Positions 18,723 through 28,200 of a stretch of 64,000 nucleotides of DNA are shown one piece after another. The notes beneath the pieces are model-generated. The model saw only the letters and a program-made list of their open reading frames with translations. It was not told the origin of the DNA and made no database searches. Source of the stretch: Deltaproteobacteria bacterium (GTDB lineage: Bacteria; Desulfobacterota; Binatia; UBA9968; JAJDTQ01); NCBI GenBank assembly GCA_026712905.1, contig JAPOPM010000038.1, positions 25,544-89,543 of the forward strand, read 5' to 3'. The position numbers and the translations under genes are program-made. Within the stretch, counting starts at the first letter, position 1; each line of letters starts with the position of its first letter.

Positions 18723-19715
18723 ATGGCAAGTGTCCGCATCACCGTCGCCTGTTGGGACTATGACCGTACGCGCCCCTTGCAGGAGGGCCGCGTGCCGGTG
18801 GAGGGGGTCGAGCTGACCTACCTGCCGTTCCGCGTCGAGGAGACCTTCTGGCGCATGCTGCGCTACCAGGACTTCGACGCCGCCGAGATGTCCATGGGCT
18901 CGTACCTGATGTCCAAGGACAAGGGCACGCCCCGTTTCGTGGCGATTCCCGTGTTTCCCTCCCGCGCCTTCCGCCACTCCGGCATCTACATTCACACCGG
19001 CTCCGGCATCAAGGCACCCGGCGACCTCAACGGCAAGCGCATCGGTGTTCCCGAGTACCAGATGACCGCGGCCATCTGGCAACGCGGCCTCTTGCAGCAC
19101 GAGTACGGCGTGGAACTCGAAAAGGTAAACTGGTTCACGGGCGGGGAAGAGACACCCGGCCGGGAGGAAAAGCTCCGTCCGGACCTCCCCGAGACCCTTT
19201 CCATCACCCCCATCGGCCCGGAGCAGACGCTCTCCTCCATGTTGGAGAACGGCGACATCGACGCGCTGATCTCGGCGCACATGCCGTCGCCCTTCGTGCG
19301 CCGCTCCCCCGGGGTGGCGCGCCTGTTCCCGGACTTCCGCGCGGTGGAGGAGGCGTACTTCCGCAAGACCGGCATCTTCCCCATCATGCACACCCTGGTC
19401 TTCCGGGAGGACGTGTACGAACGCCATCCCTGGGTGGCCCAGAACCTCTACAAGGCCTTCTGCGAGTCCAAGCGGCTGTGCGCCGAGGCCATGTACGAAT
19501 ACTCCGCGCTCAAGTACATGATGGCCTGGTCCATCGAGCAGATGGAGAAGGAACGGGAGGTCCTGGGGCCCGACCCCTGGGCCTACGGCCTGGAGCCCAA
19601 CCGCCACGTTTTGGAGACGCTGGTGGGCTACGCCCACGAGCAGGGTCTCATCAAGCAGCGGCTGGAAGTGGACAGCCTGTTCGCGCCGAGCACGCTGAAC
19701 GAGTTCAAGGTATAG
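18723..19715 (+). CDS. 4,5-dihydroxyphthalate decarboxylase (Pht5)-like / substrate-binding-fold protein
   Basis: A 330-residue protein of the periplasmic-binding-protein type II fold. ATG 18723 starts directly on the first strand (MASVRITVACWDYDRTRPLQ), with no signal peptide or lipobox, so it appears cytoplasmic. That agrees with the Pht5-like decarboxylase group rather than ABC transporter binding proteins, which share the fold (PGDLNGKRIGVPEYQMTA near residues 99-116, EQTLSSMLENGDIDALISA). No transporter permease or ATPase is adjacent. Actual substrate unknown; many uncharacterised paralogues occur in environmental genomes. It is followed after 22 bases by an unknown gene in the same direction. 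Confidence 0.82.
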   Translation: MASVRITVACWDYDRTRPLQEGRVPVEGVELTYLPFRVEETFWRMLRYQDFDAAEMSMGSYLMSKDKGTPRFVAIPVFPSRAFRHSGIYIHTGSGIKAPGDLNGKRIGVPEYQMTAAIWQRGLLQHEYGVELEKVNWFTGGEETPGREEKLRPDLPETLSITPIGPEQTLSSMLENGDIDALISAHMPSPFVRRSPGVARLFPDFRAVEEAYFRKTGIFPIMHTLVFREDVYERHPWVAQNLYKAFCESKRLCAEAMYEYSALKYMMAWSIEQMEKEREVLGPDPWAYGLEPNRHVLETLVGYAHEQGLIKQRLEVDSLFAPSTLNEFKV

Positions 19716-19737
19716 GCATCGTATAAGGTACAGGTAC

Positions 19738-20337
19738 TTGGCCGACCCCGAAAAGCCGGGCGGCGACGCCCCTCCGCCCGAACAGCCCATGACGCCGGAG
19801 CCGTCAGCAAGCGGCCCCGATCCCGCCATCCAGGAAACCAAGTGGTGGATCGACACCGGCATCCGGCGGGGACAGGAACCCGCCGAGCGCGAACCCAAGG
19901 GCGTCATAGAGCGCTGGGCCTTCGAGCTGCTGAAGGACTATCGCCAGGAACGCGCGCTCCAGAACATCGTCAACATCAACGGCCAGGTCCTGCGCGAGCT
20001 GGGCAACAACGACGAACGCTGGGTCTACGTGTCCCTGGGTGTCGGCGAGTTCCCCACCAAGCGCCTCAACCACATCAAGGACGCCCTGCGCATCCCGCGC
20101 TACGCCCGCGCCCTCGCCGTCGACGCCGGCTACTCCGTCCGCATCCTCATCACCGGCGACCCCCCGGGCGAAAAGCTCCTGGACATCAACTTCACCGAGT
20201 CGCCGTCCCTGGACTACTGGATCCACGGCGACCTGGTCGAAGAGCAGATGTTCCGCTCCATCGACGACGCCCTCAAGCGCCTGCGAAATTCCGTGCACCG
20301 GTATTTGCGGACGACAGTGGTCGAGGCGGAGTCATGA
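19738..20337 (+). CDS. Hypothetical protein, coupled to a PHP-domain gene
   Basis: A 199-residue protein read from TTG 19738; ATG 19789 is an alternative giving 182 residues. The N-terminus is Pro/Ala-rich and likely disordered, followed by a compact domain from WWIDTGIRRG through WVYVSLGVGEFPTKRLNHIKD and YSVRILITGDPPGEKLLD to the C-terminal helix DDALKRLRNSVHRYL. I do not recognise the family. Its stop codon overlaps the start of the next gene as ATGA, so the two were translationally coupled. That next gene begins as a PHP-domain protein and is broken, so this gene is probably the surviving half of a two-gene unit. Confidence 0.68.
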   Translation: MADPEKPGGDAPPPEQPMTPEPSASGPDPAIQETKWWIDTGIRRGQEPAEREPKGVIERWAFELLKDYRQERALQNIVNINGQVLRELGNNDERWVYVSLGVGEFPTKRLNHIKDALRIPRYARALAVDAGYSVRILITGDPPGEKLLDINFTESPSLDYWIHGDLVEEQMFRSIDDALKRLRNSVHRYLRTTVVEAES

Positions 20338-20660
20338 GCTTCAGACGACAATCAACTGACCAATGGCAACGCGACATCCCTGGCGCACGTTGGTTCAAAG
20401 CCGACCTCCACATACACACGATCGACGACCATGCCGGCAGCCGGGCCACGCCGGAAGGATGGACGCCAACCCTTGCCCGGATCGCAATTTGCCGCTACAA
20501 ACTACGCAAATGCGCAGGGAGCGACTATGGAAGACACGATGCATTTGGCGAATGTTGCGGCAACCATACTTGGCGGATGTCGAGCCATTGGGGTGACGGT
20601 GAACACCGATGCCGACATGACCAAAGCGGTAGAGGGCGGTTTCTCCGTCACGACTGTTGA
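20334..20660 (+). pseudogene. Truncated PHP-domain (TrlF-like) protein, 5' fragment
   Basis: ATG 20334 overlaps the preceding stop codon. The first 40 residues include WFKADLHIHTIDDHAGSRA, the metal-binding HxH strand that opens PHP phosphoesterase domains, similar to the beginning of TrlF-family PHP-ATPase proteins. After about 20450 the frame runs on to 20660 as Cys/His/Arg-rich sequence out of register with any domain, and it overlaps the antitoxin gene. The rest of the PHP domain and any ATPase are missing, so the gene was cut at about 20450-20500 by arrival of the toxin-antitoxin module. The 3' part is not found before the next gene. Confidence 0.7.
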
Positions 20661-20970
20661 CGCTCTGAGACGGCGGGGGGTAACGGAAAATGAAATTGGC
20701 CGCCTGATCATCAAACCTCGGACCCTCTCCCACCGAAGGGCAGGCAGCGGGAGGCTGACGGTCGAGGAATCCGACCGTGCGGCGCGGGTGGCTCGGGTGA
20801 TCGCGTTGGCGGAGAGGACCTTCGGAAACCAAGACAAGGCCTGTCGCTGGCTTCACAAGAACCTCGCTTCGTTGGACGATCGGCGACCGATCGACCTGAC
20901 CCAAACGGCGGCAGGCACCCGTCTCGTCGAAGACATCCTGGCGAAAATCGCCTGGGGTGCCGCTGCCTGA
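20527..20970 (+). CDS. Antitoxin, Xre/MbcA/ParS type (DUF2384)
   Basis: A 147-residue antitoxin. ATG 20527 is chosen because AGGGAG lies 5 bases upstream; the frame is open further back. The C-terminal toxin-binding domain is recognisable from about residue 85: ERTFGNQDKACRWLHKNLAS, then GTRLVEDILAKIAWG, the MbcA/ParS pattern. The N-terminal part has an HTH-like stretch DALRRRGVTENEIGRLI. It binds and neutralises the RES toxin encoded directly downstream (TGATG overlap) and probably represses the operon. The pair seems less GC-rich than the flanking genes, consistent with horizontal acquisition. Confidence 0.9.
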   Translation: MEDTMHLANVAATILGGCRAIGVTVNTDADMTKAVEGGFSVTTVDALRRRGVTENEIGRLIIKPRTLSHRRAGSGRLTVEESDRAARVARVIALAERTFGNQDKACRWLHKNLASLDDRRPIDLTQTAAGTRLVEDILAKIAWGAAA

Positions 20971-21443
20971 TGCGGCTTTGGCGGTTGTCGAACGCCGAGG
21001 ATGCCCACCGCTTCGACGGCGGCTATGGCCTGTACCATGATGGCCGCTGGAATACGCGTGGGCACCTTGTGACCTATTGCGCCACCGGTCCCGCGCTTTG
21101 TGTGCTGGAAAAGCTCGTTCATGTGGAGGACCCGGCACTACTGCCGGACGGCACCACGCTGGTCTGTTACGAAGTGCCTGACGAGCTCGCAACGGACGAA
21201 GTCCGAACAGACCAATTGCCGGTCAATTGGCGATCGAACCAACCAGCGACACAGCGAATCGGTGACGAATGGCTGCACGGCGCCGGCGGTTGCCTGTTGC
21301 GTGTTCCATCGGTGATCGTTCCCATCGCGGAGTCCGGCGACAGAAACTTTCTGATCAACCACCGGCACGAGGCGGTGACCCGCATCTATATTTCCTACAC
21401 CCGGATGTTCGAATACGACCCGCGGCTCTTCACCTTCGGGTGA
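20970..21443 (+). CDS. RES-domain toxin (NAD+-depleting)
   Basis: A 157-residue RES toxin; this family degrades NAD+ and arrests growth. The fold signature is visible: MRLWRLSNAEDA at the start, YGLYHDGRWNTRG with the conserved Arg near residue 26, CVLEKLVHVED with the conserved Glu near 47, and the Ser in RVPSVIVP. The start codon overlaps the antitoxin stop (TGATG), giving coupled translation. The gene ends 7 bases from the convergent ribBX-like gene. Length is normal and no inactivating change is seen, so it should be functional. Confidence 0.92.
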   Translation: MRLWRLSNAEDAHRFDGGYGLYHDGRWNTRGHLVTYCATGPALCVLEKLVHVEDPALLPDGTTLVCYEVPDELATDEVRTDQLPVNWRSNQPATQRIGDEWLHGAGGCLLRVPSVIVPIAESGDRNFLINHRHEAVTRIYISYTRMFEYDPRLFTFG

Positions 21444-21450
21444 GCAGGCG

Positions 21451-22560
21451 TCAGCCGCCCGCGGCGGGTCTGCCGATGGTGTTGGGCGGGGTGGTGAAGG
21501 AGACGGAGCTGGTGATTTCGAGGCCGTAGCCGGAAAGGCCGACGAGGTTTCGAGGGTTGTTGGTGACGAGGCGGAGCTTGCGTACGCCCAAGTCCCGGAG
21601 GATCTGGGCGCCGATGCCGAAGTCGCGGAAGCTCCTTTGCTTTCCCGCCTCGTCGGTGCGCAGTCCCTTGCCCTCGGGCTGCAGGTAGAGCACGACGCCG
21701 GCGCCTTCCTTGGCGATCAGCTCCATGGACTGCTTGATGACCGAGCCGGTGTCGAAGAACTCGAAGCCGAAGACGTCGCCGGGGAGAAACTTGGTGCACA
21801 CCCGCACCATGGTCTCGCGGTCCCCGGATATCTCTCCCTTGATGAGCGCCAGGTGCTCGGTGGCATCCACGTGGGTGTTGTACACCACCGCCTGGAAATC
21901 GCCGCCGTAGCGCGTGGGCAGGCGCGTCGAGGCGACCCGGTGGATGAGCGAGTCGTGCTTGAGCCGGTACTCGATGAGGTCCTTGATGGTGCAAAGCTTG
22001 AGGTCGTACTTCTCGCCGAACTCCTCGAGGTCCGACAGCCGCGCCATCGTGCCGTCGTCCTTCATGATCTCGCAGATCACGCCGGCGGGCTTGAGCCCCG
22101 CCAGCCGGCACAGGTCCACGGATCCTTCGGTCTGGCCGGTGCGCACGAGCACGCCGCCGTTCCTGGCGCGCAGGGGGAAAATGTGTCCTGGAGTGCACAG
22201 GTCCCCGGGATTGGCGTCGTCCGCGATGGCGGCGAGGATGGTCTCGGCGCGGTCGGAGGCGGAGATGCCGGTGGTGACGTTCTTGACGCCGTCGATGGAT
22301 ACCGTGAAGGCCGTGCCATAGGGGGCCGTGTTGTCCCGCACCATCATGGTGAGGCCGAGTTGCGCGACCTTGTCCTCGGTCAGCGGCAGGCAGATCAGGC
22401 CCCGTCCCCAAGTGGCCATGAAGTTGATGGCCTCGGGAGTGACCAACTCCGCGGCCATGGTGAGGTCGCCCTCGTTCTCGCGGTTCTCGTCATCCATCAG
22501 GATGACCATCTTGCCTTGACGGATGTCTTCCAGTGATTCTTCGATGGTGGCTACGGCCAT
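21451..22560 (-). CDS. ribB: RibBX-like: DHBP synthase with degenerate GTP cyclohydrolase II domain
   Basis: A 369-residue riboflavin-pathway protein. Residues 1-205 are 3,4-dihydroxy-2-butanone-4-phosphate synthase, with the acidic loop [10 protein letters not shown] (23-32) and [11 protein letters not shown]. Residues 206-369 align to GTP cyclohydrolase II, but the zinc ligands are gone: in [21 protein letters not shown] (given here as segments 252-260 and 261-272) the three expected Cys are Phe258, Phe269 and Thr271. This matches the RibBX variant described in Proteobacteria, in which the second domain does not act as GCHII. The usual GHTE motif of the first domain reads GQTE at 142-145. 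It is downstream of pyrF by 11 bases and has no FMN riboswitch. Confidence 0.9.
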   Translation of the reverse strand: MAVATIEESLEDIRQGKMVILMDDENRENEGDLTMAAELVTPEAINFMATWGRGLICLPLTEDKVAQLGLTMMVRDNTAPYGTAFTVSIDGVKNVTTGISASDRAETILAAIADDANPGDLCTPGHIFPLRARNGGVLVRTGQTEGSVDLCRLAGLKPAGVICEIMKDDGTMARLSDLEEFGEKYDLKLCTIKDLIEYRLKHDSLIHRVASTRLPTRYGGDFQAVVYNTHVDATEHLALIKGEISGDRETMVRVCTKFLPGDVFGFEFFDTGSVIKQSMELIAKEGAGVVLYLQPEGKGLRTDEAGKQRSFRDFGIGAQILRDLGVRKLRLVTNNPRNLVGLSGYGLEITSSVSFTTPPNTIGRPAAGG

Positions 22561-22571
22561 GGGTTCCTAAC

Positions 22572-23306
22572 CTAACATCCGCCATCCATCTCCGCCACCA
22601 CCGACCGCGCCGCCGCGGGCGGGTCGTCCGCCCCGGTGATGGGCCTGCCCACCACGATGTAGTCGATGCCGGCGCGCACGGCGTCGCCGGGGGTCATGAC
22701 CCGCTTCTGGTCGCCCGCCTGCTGGCCGGCGGGGCGGATGCCCGGCGTCACCAGCAGGAACGCGTCGCCGCAAGCGCGCCGGATGTCGCGGACTTCCTGC
22801 GCGGAGCAGACCACGCCCGCCAGTCCGGTCTCACGGGTCATGCGTGCAAGCCGCACCACGTGAGCGGGAACGTCTCCCTGGATACCCTGTGCTTCGAGGT
22901 CCGCGCCGTCCAGGCTGGTGAGCACCGTGACGCCGAGCACCGCCGGACGCCGCAGGCTCTCCGCGGCGCACGCTTCCTCCACCGCCGCCGCGGTCTGGCG
23001 CATCATCTCGCGCCCGCCGGAGGCGTGCACGTTGAACAGCTTGACGCCCAGCCGGGCGGCCTCCACGGCCGCCGCCGCCACGGTGTTGGGTATGTCGTGG
23101 AACTTGAGGTCGAGGAAAACCTCGCCGCCGAGGTCGTGGATCATGCGCACGATGTCCGGCCCGGCGTTCACGAAGAGCTGCTTGCCGACCTTGAACATCC
23201 CCACTTCCGGCGCCAGCAGGGTGGCGAGGGAGCGCGCCTTTTCCGGGTCGGCCAGGTCCAGCGCGACGATCAGCCGTTCCTTGACACCGGAGCCGCCGGA
23301 GGTCAT
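22572..23306 (-). CDS. pyrF: Orotidine 5'-phosphate decarboxylase
   Basis: A 244-residue TIM-barrel enzyme for the last step of UMP synthesis. The signature DLKFHDIPNTV with the catalytic Lys and Asp is at about residues 66-76; LIVALDLAD near residue 12 and VTPGIRP and DYIVVGRPIT near the phosphate site are present. Its start overlaps the proS stop by 4 bases (ATGA), so it is co-transcribed with proS and the ribBX-like gene. Confidence 0.96.
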   Translation of the reverse strand: MTSGGSGVKERLIVALDLADPEKARSLATLLAPEVGMFKVGKQLFVNAGPDIVRMIHDLGGEVFLDLKFHDIPNTVAAAAVEAARLGVKLFNVHASGGREMMRQTAAAVEEACAAESLRRPAVLGVTVLTSLDGADLEAQGIQGDVPAHVVRLARMTRETGLAGVVCSAQEVRDIRRACGDAFLLVTPGIRPAGQQAGDQKRVMTPGDAVRAGIDYIVVGRPITGADDPPAAARSVVAEMDGGC

Positions 23307-25018
23307 GTCGCCGCTCCTTCGAGCGCCGCGACGATGCGCGCCGCGGCGTCATCCACGGGAATATCCTCGCTGGCCCCATCCCGGCGCCAGCGCAGTTCCA
23401 CGTTGCCCTTGGCCAGACCCCGGGCGCCGACGGTGATGCGCAGCGGGATGCCCACCAGGTCGGCGTCCTTGAACTTGACGCCGGGCCGTTCGTCGCGGTC
23501 GTCCAGCAAGACCTCCCAGCCGGCTTCCCTGAGGCCGTCGTAGATACGGTCCGTGACCTCCCGGACGGCGTCCTCCTTGTAGTTGAGGGGCAGCAGCTCG
23601 ACGGCGAAGGGCGCGATGGACAGGGGCCAGATGATGCCGTCGGCGTCGTTGTTCTGCTCAATGGATGCGGCCATGAGCCGCGTGACGCCGATGCCGTAGC
23701 AGCCCATCTCCATGGCGCGCTCGTGCCCCTCGGAGTCGAGGATGGTGGCACTCATGGCTTCGCTGTACTTGCGGCCGAGGTAGAAGACGTGCCCCACCTC
23801 GATGCCGCGATGCTCCTCGATGACGCCCGCCTCGCAGCGCGCGCAACGGTCTCCGGCCCGAACCAGACGCAGATCCGCGAAGCGCGCGGGGGTGAAATCC
23901 CGGGCCTGGTCCACGTGGATGGTGTGGGCGTCGTTCCGGTTGGCGCCGACGACCGCGTCGGTCATGCCCTGAACGGCGTGGTCCGCCCACACCTCCAGGG
24001 GCAGGTTCACGGGGCCCAGGAACCCCGTCGGCGCCCCCACGGCCTGCCGCACCTCATCCTCGTCGGCCAACTCCACGGCGATGGTATCCAGCAGGTTGCC
24101 CAGCTTGGTCTCGTTGACCTCGTGGTCGCCGCGCACCAGCACCGCCAGCAGCCCTCTGGACGGCTTCCGGTAGATCATGGTCTTGATGAAGCGCTCCGGC
24201 GGTACCTTCAGGAACTCGGAGACTTCCGGGACGGTCTTGAGGCCGGGAGTGGCCACCACCTCCGCCTCGGCACCGCCCGCGGCGCCCTCGTATTCCGCCA
24301 GCCGCGACTCCGCCTTCTGCACGTTGGCCGCGTAGTCGCAGGCGCCGCACGCCGCGAGCGCGTCCTCGCCCGATTCCGCCAGCACCTGGAACTCGTGCGA
24401 CAGGCTCCCGCCGATGGCGCCGGAATCGGCCTCCACCGCGCGGAAGCTCAGGCCGCAGCGAGTGAAGATGCGCCGGTAGGTGTCGTACATGTTGTGGTAC
24501 TCGCGCTCGGCGTCTTCCCGGTCCAGGTGGAAGCTGTAGGCATCCTTCATGATGAACTCACGCCCGCGCATGAGCCCGAACCGCGGCCGCACCTCGTCCC
24601 GGAACTTGGTCTGGATCTGGTAGAGGTTCATGGGCAACTCGCGGTAGGAGCGCACGTCCCGGCGCACGATGTCGGTGATGACCTCCTCGTGGGTGGGGGC
24701 GAGGCAGAAGTCGCGCTCGTGACGGTCCTTGAAGCGCAGCAGCTCCTTGCCGTACACGTTCCAGCGGCCGCTGTCCTGCCACAGCTCGGCGGGGGAGGTG
24801 ACGGGCATCAGCAGTTCCTGGGCGCCGGCCCGGTTCATCTCCTCGCGCACGATGGCCTCGATCTTGCGCAGGGTGCGGAGCGCCAGCGGCAGGATATCGT
24901 ACACCCCGCGGCTCACCTGCCGGATCATGCCGGCGCGCACCAGCAGCCGGTGACTGACCACATCCGCGTCCGAAGGGTCTTCCTTGACCGTGGGTATGAA
25001 AGACGTTCGCCAGCGCAT
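23303..25018 (-). CDS. proS: Prolyl-tRNA synthetase
   Basis: A 571-residue class II aminoacyl-tRNA synthetase of the bacterial type with an editing (INS) insertion. Visible are the N-terminal RWRTSFIPTVKEDPSDAD, motif 2 in FRDEVRPRFGLMRGREFIMKDAYSFH (residues about 136-161), the INS domain around residues 225-380, motif 3 in YGIGVTRLMAASIEQ and the anticodon-binding domain from about 470. It heads a three-gene run with pyrF and the ribBX-like gene. Confidence 0.97.
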   Translation of the reverse strand: MRWRTSFIPTVKEDPSDADVVSHRLLVRAGMIRQVSRGVYDILPLALRTLRKIEAIVREEMNRAGAQELLMPVTSPAELWQDSGRWNVYGKELLRFKDRHERDFCLAPTHEEVITDIVRRDVRSYRELPMNLYQIQTKFRDEVRPRFGLMRGREFIMKDAYSFHLDREDAEREYHNMYDTYRRIFTRCGLSFRAVEADSGAIGGSLSHEFQVLAESGEDALAACGACDYAANVQKAESRLAEYEGAAGGAEAEVVATPGLKTVPEVSEFLKVPPERFIKTMIYRKPSRGLLAVLVRGDHEVNETKLGNLLDTIAVELADEDEVRQAVGAPTGFLGPVNLPLEVWADHAVQGMTDAVVGANRNDAHTIHVDQARDFTPARFADLRLVRAGDRCARCEAGVIEEHRGIEVGHVFYLGRKYSEAMSATILDSEGHERAMEMGCYGIGVTRLMAASIEQNNDADGIIWPLSIAPFAVELLPLNYKEDAVREVTDRIYDGLREAGWEVLLDDRDERPGVKFKDADLVGIPLRITVGARGLAKGNVELRWRRDGASEDIPVDDAAARIVAALEGAAT

Positions 25019-25082
25019 GCATCACTTATAGGCAGCGCCCCGGAAGGTGTCAAATTCGGGCTGTCTCGCCATGCCGCCGCGC

Positions 25083-25195
25083 CCCACCCCTGGATTCCCG
25101 CCCCCGATCGGGGTCGAGGGCAAGCTTTCGCGGGAATGACGGTTCGTGAGGTCCTTGCCTGGCTGGTCCGGACACAGCCTGTTCCGCTGGGATAG
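25083..25195. repeat. REP-like intergenic palindromes upstream of proS
   Basis: The gap between proS and the RND gene contains CCTGGATTCCCGC (25089-25101), then GCGGGAATGACGGTTCGTGA (25130-25149), and GACACAGCCTGTTCCGC near 25171-25187. The same modules recur at 35120-35149 and 49663-49803. The first two form a GGATTCCCGC / GCGGGAAT inverted repeat, a dispersed palindrome common in high-GC genomes. No gene is supported in this 203-base gap. Confidence 0.7.
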
Positions 25196-25221
25196 CGGAT
25201 CCTGGCCGGCGCTCCCTGGTC

Positions 25222-28200
25222 TCAAGGATGCTCCGCGGCGACTGCCTCGGGCGGCATGGCGCGGTAGCGGAACAACCGCCGGACGATCACCTTCAAGTCA
25301 TCCAGTATGGCGTAGAGACAGGGGGTGAGGATCAGCGTGAGGACGGTGGCGAACGACAGACCCCAGACCACCGAGATGGCCATGGGCGAGAGGAACTTGG
25401 CCTGGCCGGTGGCGAAGAAGGCCAGCGGCAGAAGCCCGCCGACCGTGGTGACGGTGGTGAGCATGACCGGCCTCAGGCGCACGACGCCCGACTGGATGAT
25501 CGACTCGTACGCCGGCGTGCCGCTTTTCCGGCTGCGGTTGATGAAGTCCACCAGGATGAGGGAATCGTTGACCACCACGCCCGCGAGGGCGATGAAGCCC
25601 AGGAGGGACATGAAGGTCAGGTTTTCCCCCATGACGAGATGGCCGATCACGACGCCGCCGAGGGAGAAGGGAATCGCGGCCATGACGATGAACGGCTGTA
25701 CGAACGACTTGAACAGGGAACCCAGCACGAAATAGATGACGAACAACGTGATCAAGGAGATTTGCGGCAGGGAACCCAGCGACTCCTCCATCTCCTGCCG
25801 CTCGCCCTTGACCACGACGCGCTGGCCCGGGTAGCGGCGGCCGGCGTCGGCGAACTGCCGCTTCAAGGCGTCCGTAACCTCCAACACCGTGGTTGTCTTC
25901 ACCTCCACGTCCGCGAAAACGCTCAGCGCCCGCTTCTGGTCGTCCCGGTTGATCTGGGTCGCGCTGATGCCGGTGCCGATGTCGGCGACGTCACTCAGGA
26001 AGACCCGCTCACCGGAGGGCAACGTGAGCTTCATGCGCGACACGGTGTCGACCTGGCTGCGCTGGTCTCCGGGAAACCGGACGACGATGGGCACGTCCTC
26101 GTCGCCGCGCTGGATGCTCGAAGCCTCGACCCCCTGGAAACCCTGCTGCACCTGACGCGCGATGCTCCTCACATCGAGTCCCAGCGTGCGCCCTTCCGGC
26201 TTGAGGCTGATGCGCAGTTCCTCCTTGCCGGCGACCACGTCGTCGCGGATGTCCAATACTCCGGGCAAGGTCGCCAGGAACGCCTTCACCTCATCCGTCA
26301 GCCGCCTGAGGCTCGCCAGGTCCTCGCCGATGACCCGGGCCTCGATGTCCGGCCCTCCGGGTCCGGCCTGGAGACTGAGGAACTGGAGCTTGGTGATGCC
26401 CGGTATCCGCTCCATCTTGTCCCGGAGATCCTCGATGACCTCGCCCGAGCCGCGGACGCGATCTTCTTGCAACTCCAGGGTGAGTTGCCCCACGTTGCTT
26501 CCCCGCACCACGCGGTTCACGTCCAGGAAGGCGGCGCCGACGGTGGTGGATAGGGACTTCATCTCGCCGGGTGGCAACCCCAGCACGATCTCCTCTGCCT
26601 GAACGGCCACGGCCTCCGTGTCTTCCAGCTTGGCGTTGGCGGAAGTCTCGAAGTTGATGAAGAACTGGCTCGATTCGAACTCCTTGAAGAGCACGAAGGG
26701 CACCCGATACTGGGCCGCCACCGCCAGCAGCACACTGCCCGCGACGATCACGCTGACCGCCACATAACGCCAGCGGACCGCGACTCCGAGGATCGTTTCA
26801 TAGCCCCCGCGCAGTCTGGCAAGCCACGCGCGCTGGCCGGGCACGTGCATGCGCCGGAGACCGGTCAGGCGGTCGCGACGGCGCATTCGCGTAAGCCACA
26901 GGCGCTCCCCGCGGCGCAGCTTGTTCGCATAGGCCGGCGTGATCACCTCCGAAAGATGCGACGGCAGGATGAACAACACCTCGAGCAGCGAGAGCAGCAA
27001 GGCGAAGGTCACCACGATGGGGAGCGGCTCCATGAAGAAGCCGATGGTTCCCGGGATCAGCAGGAACGGAACGAAAGCCGCGACCGTGGTCATCACGGTG
27101 GTGACCACGGGCCAGGCGACCTCGTAGGTGCCCCGGAGCGCCGCCTCCTTGGCGGGCAGACCCTGCTCCACGTAACGGTACACGTTCTCGGTCACGATGA
27201 CGGCATCGTCCACCAAGAGGCCGAGGACCAGGATCAGACCGAAGGCGGAGATCATGTTCAGGCTGTAATCGAAGACCGACATCAGAACCATGCAGCCCAG
27301 CACCGCGAACGGAATGCCGAGGGCGGTCAACACGGCGATCCGGCCGCGCACGAACAGGCACAGCGTGGCCAGCACGATGCTCAGGCCGATGGCGCCGCTC
27401 TCGCCCAGAGTACCCAAACGGTTTCGGATGAACACCGAAAAGTCGTTGAAGATCCCGATGGAAACGGTTCCCGGCAAGGTGCCGCGGAACTCCGCCACGG
27501 AGTCGCGGACGCGTTCCGAGACACTGATGGTATCGCCGCTGTCCTCCTTGATCACCACAAGGTTCATCGCCGGCCTGCCGCCGTAACGCGACAACGCCGT
27601 GGGGTCTTCGAAGGATTCGCGCACCACGGCCACGTCACCGACCGTGAGGGCATGCCCGGTGCTGGTGGAGCGGAGAATCATGCGCTCCACATCGGCCACG
27701 CCTCCGGCCACCCCCAGGGTCCGCACAAGGATTTCGCCGCGCGCCGTCTTCAGCGCGCCTCCGGGCACGTTGCGGTTCTGATTGGCCACGGCGGCGCGAA
27801 TCTCTTCCAGGCTCAACCCGTACTGATCGAGCCGTTCCGGATCGATCTCGATGAGGATACGGCTGTCGCGCAAGCCGAAGATCGAGACGGTGGCGACGCC
27901 GTCGACGCGCCGGAGCCGATCGCGCACGTCCTTGGCGATCTCCCCCAACTCGCGCTCGGGGATGTCGCCGCTCAATGCGACGGTGATCACCGGGACGGCG
28001 GACAAGACCTCGCTCACCCGGGGCTCCTCGGCCTCCTCCGGTAGTCCGGCGACCTGGTCCAGGGCGGCGCGCACGTCCCCCAGAGCGCGGCTCATCTCGG
28101 TATCCGACTGCATCTGTAGACGGATTTCGGATTGCCCTTCGCGGGAAGTGGACAGCATCTCGTTGACGCCGTCCACGTTGCGGACCCTGTCCTCGATCTT

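Noticed and set aside
22561..22571. FMN riboswitch before the ribBX-like gene
   Set aside because: Only 11 bases separate it from pyrF; no space for a riboswitch.
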